64,000 nt of DNA from UKL13-2 sp038321965 (GTDB taxonomy: Bacteria > Pseudomonadota > Gammaproteobacteria > Burkholderiales > Usitatibacteraceae), in contig JBBQFL010000002.1 of assembly GCA_038321965.1 (NCBI GenBank), positions 62,001 to 126,000 on the forward strand. The letters run 5' to 3'. The position numbers and the translations under genes are program-made. This document shows positions 44,803 to 53,220 of the stretch, in pieces. The notes beneath the pieces were generated by a model. The model was not told the DNA's origin and ran no database searches. It saw nothing but the letters and a program-made list of their open reading frames with translations. Position 1 is the first letter of the stretch. The number at the start of each line of letters is the position of its first letter.

Positions 44803-46698
44803 CTATGCCACCCGCCGCTCGAGTTCGGTGGCCTCAGCATCATCCAGCGCGTCTCCCAAAAATCCGCCGCTCTGGTGCGCCCATAAGCGCGCATATAAAC
44901 CATCGCGCTTAAGCAAACTCTGGTGATCGCCCTCCTCCACCACGCGCCCTTCATCGAGCACGATCAGCCTGTCCATCGCGGCGATGGTCGATAGCCGATG
45001 CGCAATCGCAACCACCGTTTTGCCTTCCATCAATTTGTACAGGCTGGCCTGAATCGCTGCCTCCACTTCGGAATCGAGCGCACTGGTGGCTTCATCGAGC
45101 AGCAGTATTGGCGCGTCTTTGAGCTTCACGCGTGCGATCGCGATACGCTGGCGTTGTCCGCCAGACAGCTTCACACCGCGCTCGCCGACGTGCGCGTCGT
45201 AACCGCGCCGGCCGGCCGGATCGGTGAGTTGCAAAATAAATTCGTGCGCTTCGGCGCGTTTGGCGGCGACGAACATTTCCTCATCGCTCGCGTCTGGTCG
45301 ACCATAAACAATGTTTTCACGCACTGAGCGATGTAGCAACGACGTATCCTGCGTGACCATGCCGACCTGCATGCGCAAGCTGTCCTGGGTGATATGGGCG
45401 ATATTCTGTCCGTCGATCAGGATTTGGCCGTCCTGAATATCGTAGAAACGCAGTAGCAGATTGACGATGGTGGATTTGCCCGCACCGGATCTGCCGACGA
45501 GGCCGATTTTCTCACCGGCACGAATGGTGAGATTAAGCTTCTCGATGATGTTTTTCTTGTCGCTGTCAGGATCGTTTTCATTGTGGAGGCCGTAGGCAAA
45601 CGTCACATTGTTGAATTGTATTTCCCCGCGCGACACATTCAGCGGCTTGGCATCGGCGGCATCGACAACCATGTGCGGCTTGGAGAGGATGGTCATACCG
45701 TCGCGCACCGTGCCGATGTGCTCGAACAGGGCCGCGAATTCCCACATGATCCAGTGCGAAATGCCGTTGAGCCGCAGCGCCATTGCGGTGGCTGCCGCAA
45801 CCGCGCCCACGCCGATTTTTCCGTTCATCCACAGCCAAAGCGTGACGCCCGAGGTTGACGCAATCAGCAACACACTCAATATCTGGTTGACCACCTCAAA
45901 CGCTGTGATCATGCGCCACTGCCGGTACACCGTCGCCATGAAATCCTGCATGGCCGAACGCACGTAATTTGCCTCACGGTTGGTGTGTGAAAACAGCTTG
46001 ACGGTGGCGATATTTGTGTAGGCATCGGTAATGCGGCCAGTCATGAGCGAGCGCGCATCCGCCTGCTGCTGTGCCACTTTGCCTAGTCGCGGTACGAAAT
46101 ATCTGACTGCCATGGCGTATAACGCCAGCCAACCCACGAACGGCAATACCACCCAGAGATCAAAGCTGCCCACGATCAGAATCAGCGTCGCAAGATAGAT
46201 TGCGACAAACACGAGGATGTCGGCCACGATCATCCATACATCGCGAACGGCGAGTGCGGTCTGCATCACCTTGGTGGCGACGCGGCCGGCGAATTCATCC
46301 TGATAAAAACTGAAACTTTGCGAAAGCATCAGCCGATGAAATTTCCAGCGCAGCAACATTGGGAAATTGCCGGCCATCGCCTGATGTTTCAGCAATGCCT
46401 GTAACGCGACCACAATCGGGCTGGCCACCAGAATCACGGCGAGCAAGCCGAGATTGCCACGCTGCGTCGTCCATATAGCGGCGGGTTCGGTCTTGGAGAG
46501 CCAGTCGACGACTTGCCCGAGCATGCTGAACAAAAAAGCCTCGAACACGCCGATGGCGGCGGTGCAAAGCGTCATTAACAGGAGGAACGGACGCAGTCCC
46601 TCTGTGCCAGCCCACAAAAACGCCATGAACGCTTTCGGCGTGGGCGCTGGCGCTGCTTCTGGATAGGGATTGACGCGTTTTTCGAAGTATGCGAACAC
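44803..46698 (-). CDS. ABC exporter, fused membrane and ATPase domains (MsbA-like)
   Basis: This 631-residue half-transporter works as a homodimer. The six-helix membrane domain spans about residues 30-340. The ATPase domain carries Walker A (GLVGRSGAGKST), the signature LSGGQRQRIAIARV, Walker B (ILLLDEATSALD) and the switch His (VVAIAHRLSTI). The family includes lipid A flippases and multidrug exporters. This one is monocistronic, converges with the EamA gene and lies downstream of a regulator on the same strand. The substrate is unknown. Confidence 0.92.
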   Translation of the reverse strand: MFAYFEKRVNPYPEAAPAPTPKAFMAFLWAGTEGLRPFLLLMTLCTAAIGVFEAFLFSMLGQVVDWLSKTEPAAIWTTQRGNLGLLAVILVASPIVVALQALLKHQAMAGNFPMLLRWKFHRLMLSQSFSFYQDEFAGRVATKVMQTALAVRDVWMIVADILVFVAIYLATLILIVGSFDLWVVLPFVGWLALYAMAVRYFVPRLGKVAQQQADARSLMTGRITDAYTNIATVKLFSHTNREANYVRSAMQDFMATVYRQWRMITAFEVVNQILSVLLIASTSGVTLWLWMNGKIGVGAVAAATAMALRLNGISHWIMWEFAALFEHIGTVRDGMTILSKPHMVVDAADAKPLNVSRGEIQFNNVTFAYGLHNENDPDSDKKNIIEKLNLTIRAGEKIGLVGRSGAGKSTIVNLLLRFYDIQDGQILIDGQNIAHITQDSLRMQVGMVTQDTSLLHRSVRENIVYGRPDASDEEMFVAAKRAEAHEFILQLTDPAGRRGYDAHVGERGVKLSGGQRQRIAIARVKLKDAPILLLDEATSALDSEVEAAIQASLYKLMEGKTVVAIAHRLSTIAAMDRLIVLDEGRVVEEGDHQSLLKRDGLYARLWAHQSGGFLGDALDDAEATELERRVA

Positions 46699-46753
46699 TG
46701 GGTTTCCGGCTATTTTTGTGAACGGCTATTTTACGGACGATGTGCAGCCGCCG

Positions 46754-47530
46754 CTAATTCTTGGCAGATGCTCGATTGTTTGCGCCCGGCTTTTTCTTTA
46801 GTCCTGTAACCCAGGACATCATCCATGGCCGCATGCCCAATGCAAGGCCAATGGTCTGTCGCTGATCAGGCGGCAAATAGCTGTCCAGCTCGGCCAGTTC
46901 GTGCAACTCCTGCGCCAGCCGCTCCAGCTTGCGCTCAAGGTGGGCGACCGACGCGCGCGACACGTCGCGAAATTCGAAACGGAAATAGCCGCCCATTTCG
47001 GCGAAGTCCACATCCAGAAAGTCCCTCATCACCGTCGTTCCATGCGACCGGCGGATGGGGCCGTCGCGTTGCAGGCGCAGCGTCTTTGGCACCTTCAATC
47101 TCACGGCGTTATTTGCACCCAGTTCAATCAGGCGTAGTTTATCCAGTTGCAGGACTAGCTTGGTGCAATCGGACTTGCTGATGTCATACGTCTCAAGGAT
47201 TTCTTCCACTGTCCAATCGTTGAATACCAGATAGAACATGCCCATCAGGCGCGCGTCGTCGGCCAGCGCCTGTTCCTGCGAGGACGACATTTCGTCGGTA
47301 TCTGCACTGGCGCCGCGAGCAAGTCGCGCGAGATCGAAAAAATCAATTTCCAGAACGTTGCAGATCTCTTCTATACGTTTCAGGCTGAAAGACTCTTCAG
47401 CAAACAGGCGCTTGACGCTGGCATGCGAAAGCCGCAAGCGCTTGGCGAGGTCATCGTAGGTTAGTGAACGTGCTTTCAGTGTCGCCTTCAAGGCGCGAAT
47501 CAGCGTGCTGGCGTGGGCTTTGCTCGTCAT
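46754..47530 (-). CDS. XRE-type helix-turn-helix regulator with long C-terminal domain
   Basis: The 258-residue regulator has an N-terminal XRE/Cro-like helix-turn-helix (YDDLAKRLRLSHASVKRLFAE). The rest (TVEEILETYDISKSDCTKLV, looking like a second winged helix, then VAHLERKLERLAQELHELAEL, a likely coiled coil for dimerisation) is not a recognised sensor. It is separated by 55 bases from the ABC exporter on the same strand and is divergent from the secreted-protein operon, so either could be its target. Confidence 0.8.
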   Translation of the reverse strand: MTSKAHASTLIRALKATLKARSLTYDDLAKRLRLSHASVKRLFAEESFSLKRIEEICNVLEIDFFDLARLARGASADTDEMSSSQEQALADDARLMGMFYLVFNDWTVEEILETYDISKSDCTKLVLQLDKLRLIELGANNAVRLKVPKTLRLQRDGPIRRSHGTTVMRDFLDVDFAEMGGYFRFEFRDVSRASVAHLERKLERLAQELHELAELDSYLPPDQRQTIGLALGMRPWMMSWVTGLKKKPGANNRASAKN

Positions 47531-47695
47531 TGTAGTGGTGCAGAATCCAGTGGGTATTGATTTTCAATACTACACCAACCGAGTATTGCGATCTGACTTA
47601 CATCGCAACACAATACGTCCACGCCTTGCGGCACGAAAAACTGGCTCGACCGAGGCGACGAGTTCGTACAAATGAATACTACGGAGTGCATATAC

Positions 47696-48208
47696 ATGAA
47701 AAACAAGCTGCTGTTTGGATCCCTAATGGTATTGGCGCTGGGACTGTCGCCGGGTTTGCAAGCATCGGAGAACGACTGTTTTCCGGCGTGTGCCGAGCCT
47801 GCCAAGTCGGCCCTGACGATTGAAGCACCGGCGGAGGTCAAGCTCGAACCCGCAACTATCATCGCCCCACGCGAGTCGGCCAGTGAACCCGTGCCAACCC
47901 AATCCTGTGTTGCCCACAATCTGGCGCAAAAAGCAGAAGAACTGAACGGCAAGGTCAAACCAATCCGCGAACTGCTCGGCTATATACGCTCGCCGCAGGG
48001 CCTGGCCTTTAAATTGGTGAATGACCACATCGTCAAGATCCCCGCCTGGATTGGCTACGCCATGGACCCATTAGGTTCGATCAAACTTCGGGCAATCGAT
48101 GAGGTCAGGACACGGGCGAAGGACGCGCTTGCTGTGGGCAAAAATTGCGACGCAGCACCCACGATCCTACCCTTCGATGAAGCGATCAATGCCAAGGCTT
48201 CGATATGA
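47696..48208 (+). CDS. Secreted protein of unknown function, first gene of a three-gene operon
   Basis: The protein has 170 residues from the ATG at 47696, which follows GGAG; an ATG at 47672 in the same frame is less likely. A signal peptide ends near LSPGLQAS. The mature part has four cysteines (NDCFPAC, QSCVAHN, KNCDAAP) and a helical middle (LAQKAEELNGKVKPIRELLG). The TGA overlaps the next ATG. The family was not recognised. Confidence 0.68.
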   Translation: MKNKLLFGSLMVLALGLSPGLQASENDCFPACAEPAKSALTIEAPAEVKLEPATIIAPRESASEPVPTQSCVAHNLAQKAEELNGKVKPIRELLGYIRSPQGLAFKLVNDHIVKIPAWIGYAMDPLGSIKLRAIDEVRTRAKDALAVGKNCDAAPTILPFDEAINAKASI

Positions 48209-48726
48209 TTTCCCTCTGCACGTTGCGAAAATATCCGTCGGAAAATCGCAAGCACATCTTCAGCGACTCGTACACCACCGCGAACAGGGTTGCCAGATAC
48301 GCGTTGCTCTCATGGATGATCGCCGTTTCCAGCGCGCAGGCGAACTCAGTGACTGATCCCTCACGCGCTTCGATCAATGCATCAATCGGCATTCCAGTCG
48401 CGCTGGTCGATGGCTCGGCCCAGCTGTTCAAGGATGGTGGGCAGCTTTCCGTTACCGCTGTGAAAACGGTGGGCAATGTCTCGGTCATCACGCTGCGCGG
48501 TTTGGCCGGGGGTATTGAGGCATCGGTGCAGGTTTCGAGCAAAGTGATTGAAGGCTCGTCCATCGGCGTAGGTTCCGCATTGCAGGCGACGGTGTCTGCG
48601 ACTGGCGTGTTGCTGGTTGCGGCGGGTAAAGCGCTGATGTTTGTGCCCAACGAAATGGGCAAGTCCTTGCTGCATCATTCGCGGGCGACCATGACATCAC
48701 AGCCGCGTACGGGCGAGTCAAGGTGA
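48205..48726 (+). CDS. Exported Ser/Gly/Val-rich protein, second gene of the operon
   Basis: The protein has 173 residues. A long N-terminal region with a hydrophobic stretch ends in SSAQANS, a likely signal cleavage. The middle is rich in Ser, Val and Gly (VSVITLRGLAGGIEASVQVS, then ATVSATGVLLVAAGKALMFV) and could be beta-structured or membrane-associated. Both ends overlap its neighbours by four bases, so the three genes are translated as one unit. No family recognised. Confidence 0.65.
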   Translation: MISLCTLRKYPSENRKHIFSDSYTTANRVARYALLSWMIAVSSAQANSVTDPSRASINASIGIPVALVDGSAQLFKDGGQLSVTAVKTVGNVSVITLRGLAGGIEASVQVSSKVIEGSSIGVGSALQATVSATGVLLVAAGKALMFVPNEMGKSLLHHSRATMTSQPRTGESR

Positions 48727-49511
48727 AGCAAGTTCATGTGTTTGTTTTCGCACTTGCGTTTGCAGCCGGGAGTGGTGCAGCGCAAGCGGGTAGTTCATGC
48801 GAGCAACGTGCGCCTGACGCCAGTGTTGTGCAGCAAGCACTTGGTCTAGCTTATGAAGCACGCCAAAGACTCGATTCCTCCGGCGGGGAAATCGCACTGA
48901 TCGCGCGAGCGGGCCAGAATTTGTCGCAATACGGCGTTCACTATTCGCATCTCGGCTTTGTGTGGCGTGACCATCCGAAGGGTGCATGGCGAGTCGTCCA
49001 CGAACTCAATGAATGTGGAACCGCCACATCTGACATTTACGACGAAGGACTCGGCAATTTCTTCCTGGACGACCTATGGAAAATGGAGGGAATCATCCTG
49101 ATTCCCGGCGAGCCGATGCAGAAGCGCCTTGTTTCAGTGTTGACCGCGCGCCGGCACCTGAGCCTGCACCATGTGCACTACAACATGGTGGCATACCCAT
49201 TTTCGACCCAGTATCAGAATTCAAATCAGTGGGCACTGGAAGTCATCGCCGTTGCCGAATCACTTGATGCACCCGTCAAATCGCGGCGACTGGCGCAGCA
49301 ATGGCTGGAACTAGCAGGTTATCAACCAACCGAACTCAGGCTCGACGCGCTGACGCGGCTGGGCGCACGCGTCAGCAAAGCCAACATCGCATTCGACGAC
49401 CATCCAAGTCAACTGCGCTGGTCAGATCGCATACGTACGGTAACGGCGGATTCGGTCTTCAGTTTTGTCACTAACCGCGACCCGGTCGCGACACGCATAG
49501 AAATTCATTGA
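48723..49511 (+). CDS. DUF2145 family secreted protein, third gene of the operon
   Basis: The protein has 262 residues and starts with GTG. A signal peptide (ending AAQAGSS) precedes a DUF2145 domain with its characteristic RAGQNLSQYGVHYSHLGFVW and FSTQYQNSNQWALEVIA. Two conserved-looking Cys (SSCEQ and NECGT) may be bridged. The YSHLGF-His and NQW-Glu pattern recalls NlpC/P60-like or related cysteine-hydrolase families, but a catalytic triad was not proven. The role is unknown; the operon suggests an envelope function. Confidence 0.78.
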   Translation: MKQVHVFVFALAFAAGSGAAQAGSSCEQRAPDASVVQQALGLAYEARQRLDSSGGEIALIARAGQNLSQYGVHYSHLGFVWRDHPKGAWRVVHELNECGTATSDIYDEGLGNFFLDDLWKMEGIILIPGEPMQKRLVSVLTARRHLSLHHVHYNMVAYPFSTQYQNSNQWALEVIAVAESLDAPVKSRRLAQQWLELAGYQPTELRLDALTRLGARVSKANIAFDDHPSQLRWSDRIRTVTADSVFSFVTNRDPVATRIEIH

Positions 49512-49561
49512 CAGTCGGTACATCCCACAACTATGCAGCACGTGCAATCGCGCAAGCAGCT

Positions 49562-51118
49562 CTATATCGACATCAACAGCGCGCCGAATAGCACCACGAC
49601 AACCGTGGCCAGACAGCCAAGCAGTAGCAGCGGCCCCATCGGAATTTTTCGCGGTGGCCGGGGCGGTAGCGCGTCCATGGTCAAGGTAATCGCGGCCCGC
49701 GCATTTGCAGTTTGTGGTGCAGGAGCCGCCTCGGCAGGTGAAACGTCCTTGTAAGCGGGAAGTTGTTTAGAGGCGCTGACAAATTCAGAAAGCTCGCCGG
49801 TTTGCGCAGTCATTTCTGCCAGTCGCAGCGTTGCTGCGGTCGAATCGAACTCGTTGGCAATCGCCACCGGCCACGCGGTACGATCGGTCCCCGGTGCCTC
49901 TTCGGGCGGAATAGTCGTTGACACCGTCCTGAGCGGTGCGGCCGGGAGGTCGGGTGCATTCGGCGTTTCCGCCACTGCGTGCGTAGCAGGCGCGGGAGGC
50001 ACAGGCGACTTCGTGAACTCTGCAGCCAAAGCGCGCGTAGATGGCGCTAACGCAGGGGCCGGTGCAGGCAACGAAGTTACCGCCGCTGTTCGTAACGGCG
50101 TGGGCTTACTCACCTGCGCGACAGGTCCCGGCATGGCGCGCGTTAAACGTGTGCCATCGATATCAGGCGCCGGCGGAGGGACCGTACTCAGCGTATCCAA
50201 GGTGCGGGAGAATGTCGGGATGGTCGGCATTCCCGGCGACGTACGTAACTGTTCCAGAGTGAACTCGGTTCCAACGGCTCTCGCACGTATAACTTCCCGC
50301 AGCTTGCGCGCGAACGCCTTCATGGACTCGAATCGATCGTCCGGCGATTTGGCTAGTGCTTTTGCGACAATGGCATCCAGCTCGGGACCAAGATCAGGGT
50401 TGACACTGGACGGCGGCTGTTCTGGCGCATGCACGGTTTGATACATGATCGAACTGATACTGTCCGCCTCAAATGGCGCGATGCCGGTGAGCGCTTCGTA
50501 AAGCACCACGCCAAGCGAAAACACATCGGAACGGGCGCTGATGTTTTTGCCGATCACCTGCTCGGGCGACATGTAGCGCGGCGAGCCCATCACCATGCCG
50601 GTCATCGTCTTCACTGACGAGGCTGGCATGCGCGCAATGCCAAAATCGGTTATCTTGGCGACCAAGCCTTCTTCGTTCTCCAGCAACATAATGTTTGCAG
50701 GCTTTACGTCGCGATGAATGATGTCGCGGCTGTGTGCAAACGCCAGGCCCTCCGCTGCCTGCGCAATGATGTTGAGCGCAACATCGATCGGCAGGGCCAG
50801 ACCGCCTTTCAGCAAGTCCTTCAGTTCGCAGCCGTGGATAAACTCCATCGCCATATAGGCCATGTTGTCGGTTTTGCCGACGTCGTAAATGGTGACTATG
50901 TTCGGATGGTTCAGTCGGCCAGCCGCTTTGATTTCCTGTTTGAAACGTGCTTCGTACTGCTCCATTTCCTCGGCTGACAGCGTGAGGTTGATGGTTTTGA
51001 TCGCGACCACGCGATCGATATCGGGGTCGATCGCCTCATAGACGATACCCATCGCACCGCGCCCGATGATGCGCAGTATTTTGTAGCGGCCGAGAATCTG
51101 CAGGGTGGGCTCAGCCAT
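49562..51118 (-). CDS. PknB-like Ser/Thr protein kinase with C-terminal membrane anchor
   Basis: The 518-residue protein has a eukaryotic-type kinase domain in residues 1-275: glycine-rich loop GRGAMGIVYEA, Lys41 in VAIK, catalytic HRDVKPAN (Asp137) and DFG (158-160), with an activation loop holding several Thr/Ser (SSVKTMTGMVMGSPRYMSPEQ). A Pro/Ala/Thr-rich linker of about 220 residues leads to one membrane helix (GPLLLLGCLATVVVVLFGALL) a few residues before the end. So the kinase faces the cytoplasm and almost nothing lies outside. It is 45 bases downstream of the cyclase-TonB gene on the same strand, so the two are probably one operon and one signalling unit. Confidence 0.9.
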   Translation of the reverse strand: MAEPTLQILGRYKILRIIGRGAMGIVYEAIDPDIDRVVAIKTINLTLSAEEMEQYEARFKQEIKAAGRLNHPNIVTIYDVGKTDNMAYMAMEFIHGCELKDLLKGGLALPIDVALNIIAQAAEGLAFAHSRDIIHRDVKPANIMLLENEEGLVAKITDFGIARMPASSVKTMTGMVMGSPRYMSPEQVIGKNISARSDVFSLGVVLYEALTGIAPFEADSISSIMYQTVHAPEQPPSSVNPDLGPELDAIVAKALAKSPDDRFESMKAFARKLREVIRARAVGTEFTLEQLRTSPGMPTIPTFSRTLDTLSTVPPPAPDIDGTRLTRAMPGPVAQVSKPTPLRTAAVTSLPAPAPALAPSTRALAAEFTKSPVPPAPATHAVAETPNAPDLPAAPLRTVSTTIPPEEAPGTDRTAWPVAIANEFDSTAATLRLAEMTAQTGELSEFVSASKQLPAYKDVSPAEAAPAPQTANARAAITLTMDALPPRPPRKIPMGPLLLLGCLATVVVVLFGALLMSI

Positions 51119-51163
51119 GATCGGATATCAAACGTCGCATGTGTTTCAAGTGTGAGGTTCGCA

Positions 51164-52768
51164 TCAAGGTTTGAACGTGACTTCGATGTCAGCGCTGCGT
51201 CCCGGCGCGCCCGGGTTGAATTTCCAGTCTTTCAACGTAATACGGGTCTGGCGCCCGAATGCCGCAATGGGGCCACCCTCCAAGATAACGACATCGGTGA
51301 CGCCACCGCGCGCGTCGATGCTTAGACGCGCTTTCACAACTACGGTCTTGAGAATACCCTGACGAATGCCTTCAACCGGGTAGGCCGGATCAAAGCGCTC
51401 CACAATGACTGTCGAAGTGTCTGGCCGCGGCGCCAATGGTGGCGGCAATGCAGGCGTGGGTGCAACTGATTCCGGCCGTGGCGCCTGAACTGGCGACTGA
51501 AGGTTCGGTACCACAGGCGCTGCTGCAACGGGTGCGCTTTGTTCTCGTTCGGCAACGCGCGCTTGCATCGCCTTGCGTATTTCTTCGCGGATGGGTCTTT
51601 GCCCTGGCGCCTTTTCCTCACGCTCACTCTTCTCAATTTTCGAGTCTTTGGGGACGTCGCGCGCCTGTGCTGTAACGGGTGCGGCAGGTGCAGGCAGTGC
51701 CTTCACGGCGGGCGGTGGCGTGATGGGTACGACGGCCCCCTTGTCCGGACTCAAGGGTGTGGCTGGTGCAGGCGTTGCTTTAGAAGCTGCCAATGTCGCT
51801 GCGGAAACTGGCGGCGCGGACTTTGTATCGGTCTTACCCGGGCTGGCGTTTGTGACTGAGGATTTCGGCGCCAAAGGAGTCGCTGCCGACGGTGGCGTGA
51901 TCGTCTCGGCGCTGCCGTCCGCGCCCATTGTGGCCGGACTGACCGATGCCACGGTTGGCATATTCACATCGGGTTGCACAAGTAGCGTTTTGCGGTAGAC
52001 GAGCGTTGCTGCGAGCCCTAACGCAATAACGGCAAGCAGCGTGGCAGTGGTCGCAACTTTCTTGCCATTCTCAAGAAAATCAATCAATGCCGCGTTACTC
52101 TCTGCGGAAATGGATGACACTGGTACAACTGAAGGCCCTGGCGGCGGTCTTGTTGCAGCTGCGGGGGCAGCTGACGCACTTTTGTCGATACGCTGCGAAG
52201 CACGCTCTTTGACGCCCATTTCAGCGAGGTGGAACGCACTGCCGGACTTGCCTACCAAATAAACATCGTGGTCGCGCACCTGATTGTCGGTACGGACACC
52301 GATATGCTGAAACAGGCTCTTGTATTGCCCGGACACGCGCGACATCACTTCGTAAAAAGGACGAGAGGTAGTGAGCTGGCCAGGTTCGGCGAAGGTCATG
52401 ATGCGCTCGGCGACATTGATGCCGTCGCCAATAATATTCGGATGCCCTCCTACACCGGTAGCGAGTTTCACTGGTCCCAGATTGATGCCGATACGTATGG
52501 CCGGACGATCACGATTCACATTGAAATGCATGTACATAGCCACATAAAGCGCGTCTTCAGGATCACCCAGAAAACCCATGGCCACACCGTCGCCGGTGTC
52601 GAGGATGATCCTGTCCGCTGTGGAAATATTGGTAATCGCGCGCAGCAGCACCTGATTGAAATTGCTCTTGAGCACCATTTGTTCGGCGACAGACTCGCGC
52701 GAATAGCCGACGAGATCGACGGCGACGACGCTCAGTACCAATGTTCGGCTGGAGGACTCAGCGGCCAT
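51164..52768 (-). CDS. Class III nucleotide cyclase-type domain fused through a membrane helix to a TonB-like C-terminal domain
   Basis: The 534-residue protein has residues 8-180 resembling a class III adenylate/guanylate cyclase catalytic domain: metal Asp18 (AVDLVGYSRES), Asp60 (DTGDGVAMGF), and Asn118/Arg122 (GDGINVAERI). The purine-selecting Lys position reads Leu56, so nucleotide choice or activity may differ. A helix at about 238-258 crosses the membrane, a Pro/Ala-rich stretch of about 190 residues follows, and the last 80 residues (FDPAYPVEGIRQGILKTVVV onward) match the TonB C-terminal fold. This would put a cyclase in the cytoplasm and a TonB-type domain in the periplasm. The kinase gene follows directly. 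Confidence 0.82.
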   Translation of the reverse strand: MAAESSSRTLVLSVVAVDLVGYSRESVAEQMVLKSNFNQVLLRAITNISTADRIILDTGDGVAMGFLGDPEDALYVAMYMHFNVNRDRPAIRIGINLGPVKLATGVGGHPNIIGDGINVAERIMTFAEPGQLTTSRPFYEVMSRVSGQYKSLFQHIGVRTDNQVRDHDVYLVGKSGSAFHLAEMGVKERASQRIDKSASAAPAAATRPPPGPSVVPVSSISAESNAALIDFLENGKKVATTATLLAVIALGLAATLVYRKTLLVQPDVNMPTVASVSPATMGADGSAETITPPSAATPLAPKSSVTNASPGKTDTKSAPPVSAATLAASKATPAPATPLSPDKGAVVPITPPPAVKALPAPAAPVTAQARDVPKDSKIEKSEREEKAPGQRPIREEIRKAMQARVAEREQSAPVAAAPVVPNLQSPVQAPRPESVAPTPALPPPLAPRPDTSTVIVERFDPAYPVEGIRQGILKTVVVKARLSIDARGGVTDVVILEGGPIAAFGRQTRITLKDWKFNPGAPGRSADIEVTFKP

Positions 52769-53175
52769 GAATTATTGACGAATACCTGCCCTGCTCGAAC
52801 ATCGAGCCGGCACCACGGATTGTGATTGCGTCGATCTTCATTTCAAGTTGGCAAGTTGGAGACGAGCCACTGTCCATTGTTGAAACCATTGCATCGCGTA
52901 CCTCCGACTGTGAGTGTACCCAATTCGCCGCAAGCGTTCCATAACAGCAACGGTCGAAATGAAGCTGATCAAGTTGCCCGCAGATGCAGAACCAATCCCG
53001 ATTCTTGGATAAACGGAGAGCAGCAAAGCCTATATTCTGCGCGGCTTTGCGAGCATATTACGCTTGAAAATCTCGCCGATAGGGCATTTTCGTCCGTATA
53101 TCGGAGTACGCAAGCATGAAACTCAGGCTGATCCAGATGCACGGTATGGAACGCACCTACTTTGGTTTTAGCTCG
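52769..53175. other. 407-base gap with no convincing gene
   Basis: Nothing resembling a known gene was seen on either strand, apart from a 34-codon frame (53116-53220) with a GGAG ribosome binding site that runs into the end of the cyclophilin gene. The segment near 53025-53100 is richer in A and T and may hold the promoter for that frame or a decayed gene start. Confidence 0.5.
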
Positions 53176-53220
53176 CTATTTCGCGATCACGGCCCGCACG
53201 GCAATCGGCATGTTGCATAG
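53116..53220 (+). CDS. Possible 34-codon small gene or truncated gene start
   Basis: An ATG at 53116 lies nine bases after GGAG and opens MKLRLIQMHGMERTYFGF, a plausible globular protein start, but the frame stops at TAG 53218-53220 after crossing the 3' end of the cyclophilin gene on the other strand. It could be the head of a deleted gene or chance. No family recognised. Confidence 0.2.
   Translation: MKLRLIQMHGMERTYFGFSSLFRDHGPHGNRHVA

Noticed and set aside
49854..50441. Plus-strand frame rich in Gly/Ala/Val opposite the kinase linker
   Set aside because: It is the antisense of the Pro/Ala-rich linker, whose codons give Gly/Ala-rich antisense frames by composition.
52826..53119. 97-codon plus-strand frame in the 407-base gap
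   Set aside because: Composition is unlike a folded protein, no ribosome binding site was seen and no motif was recognised.
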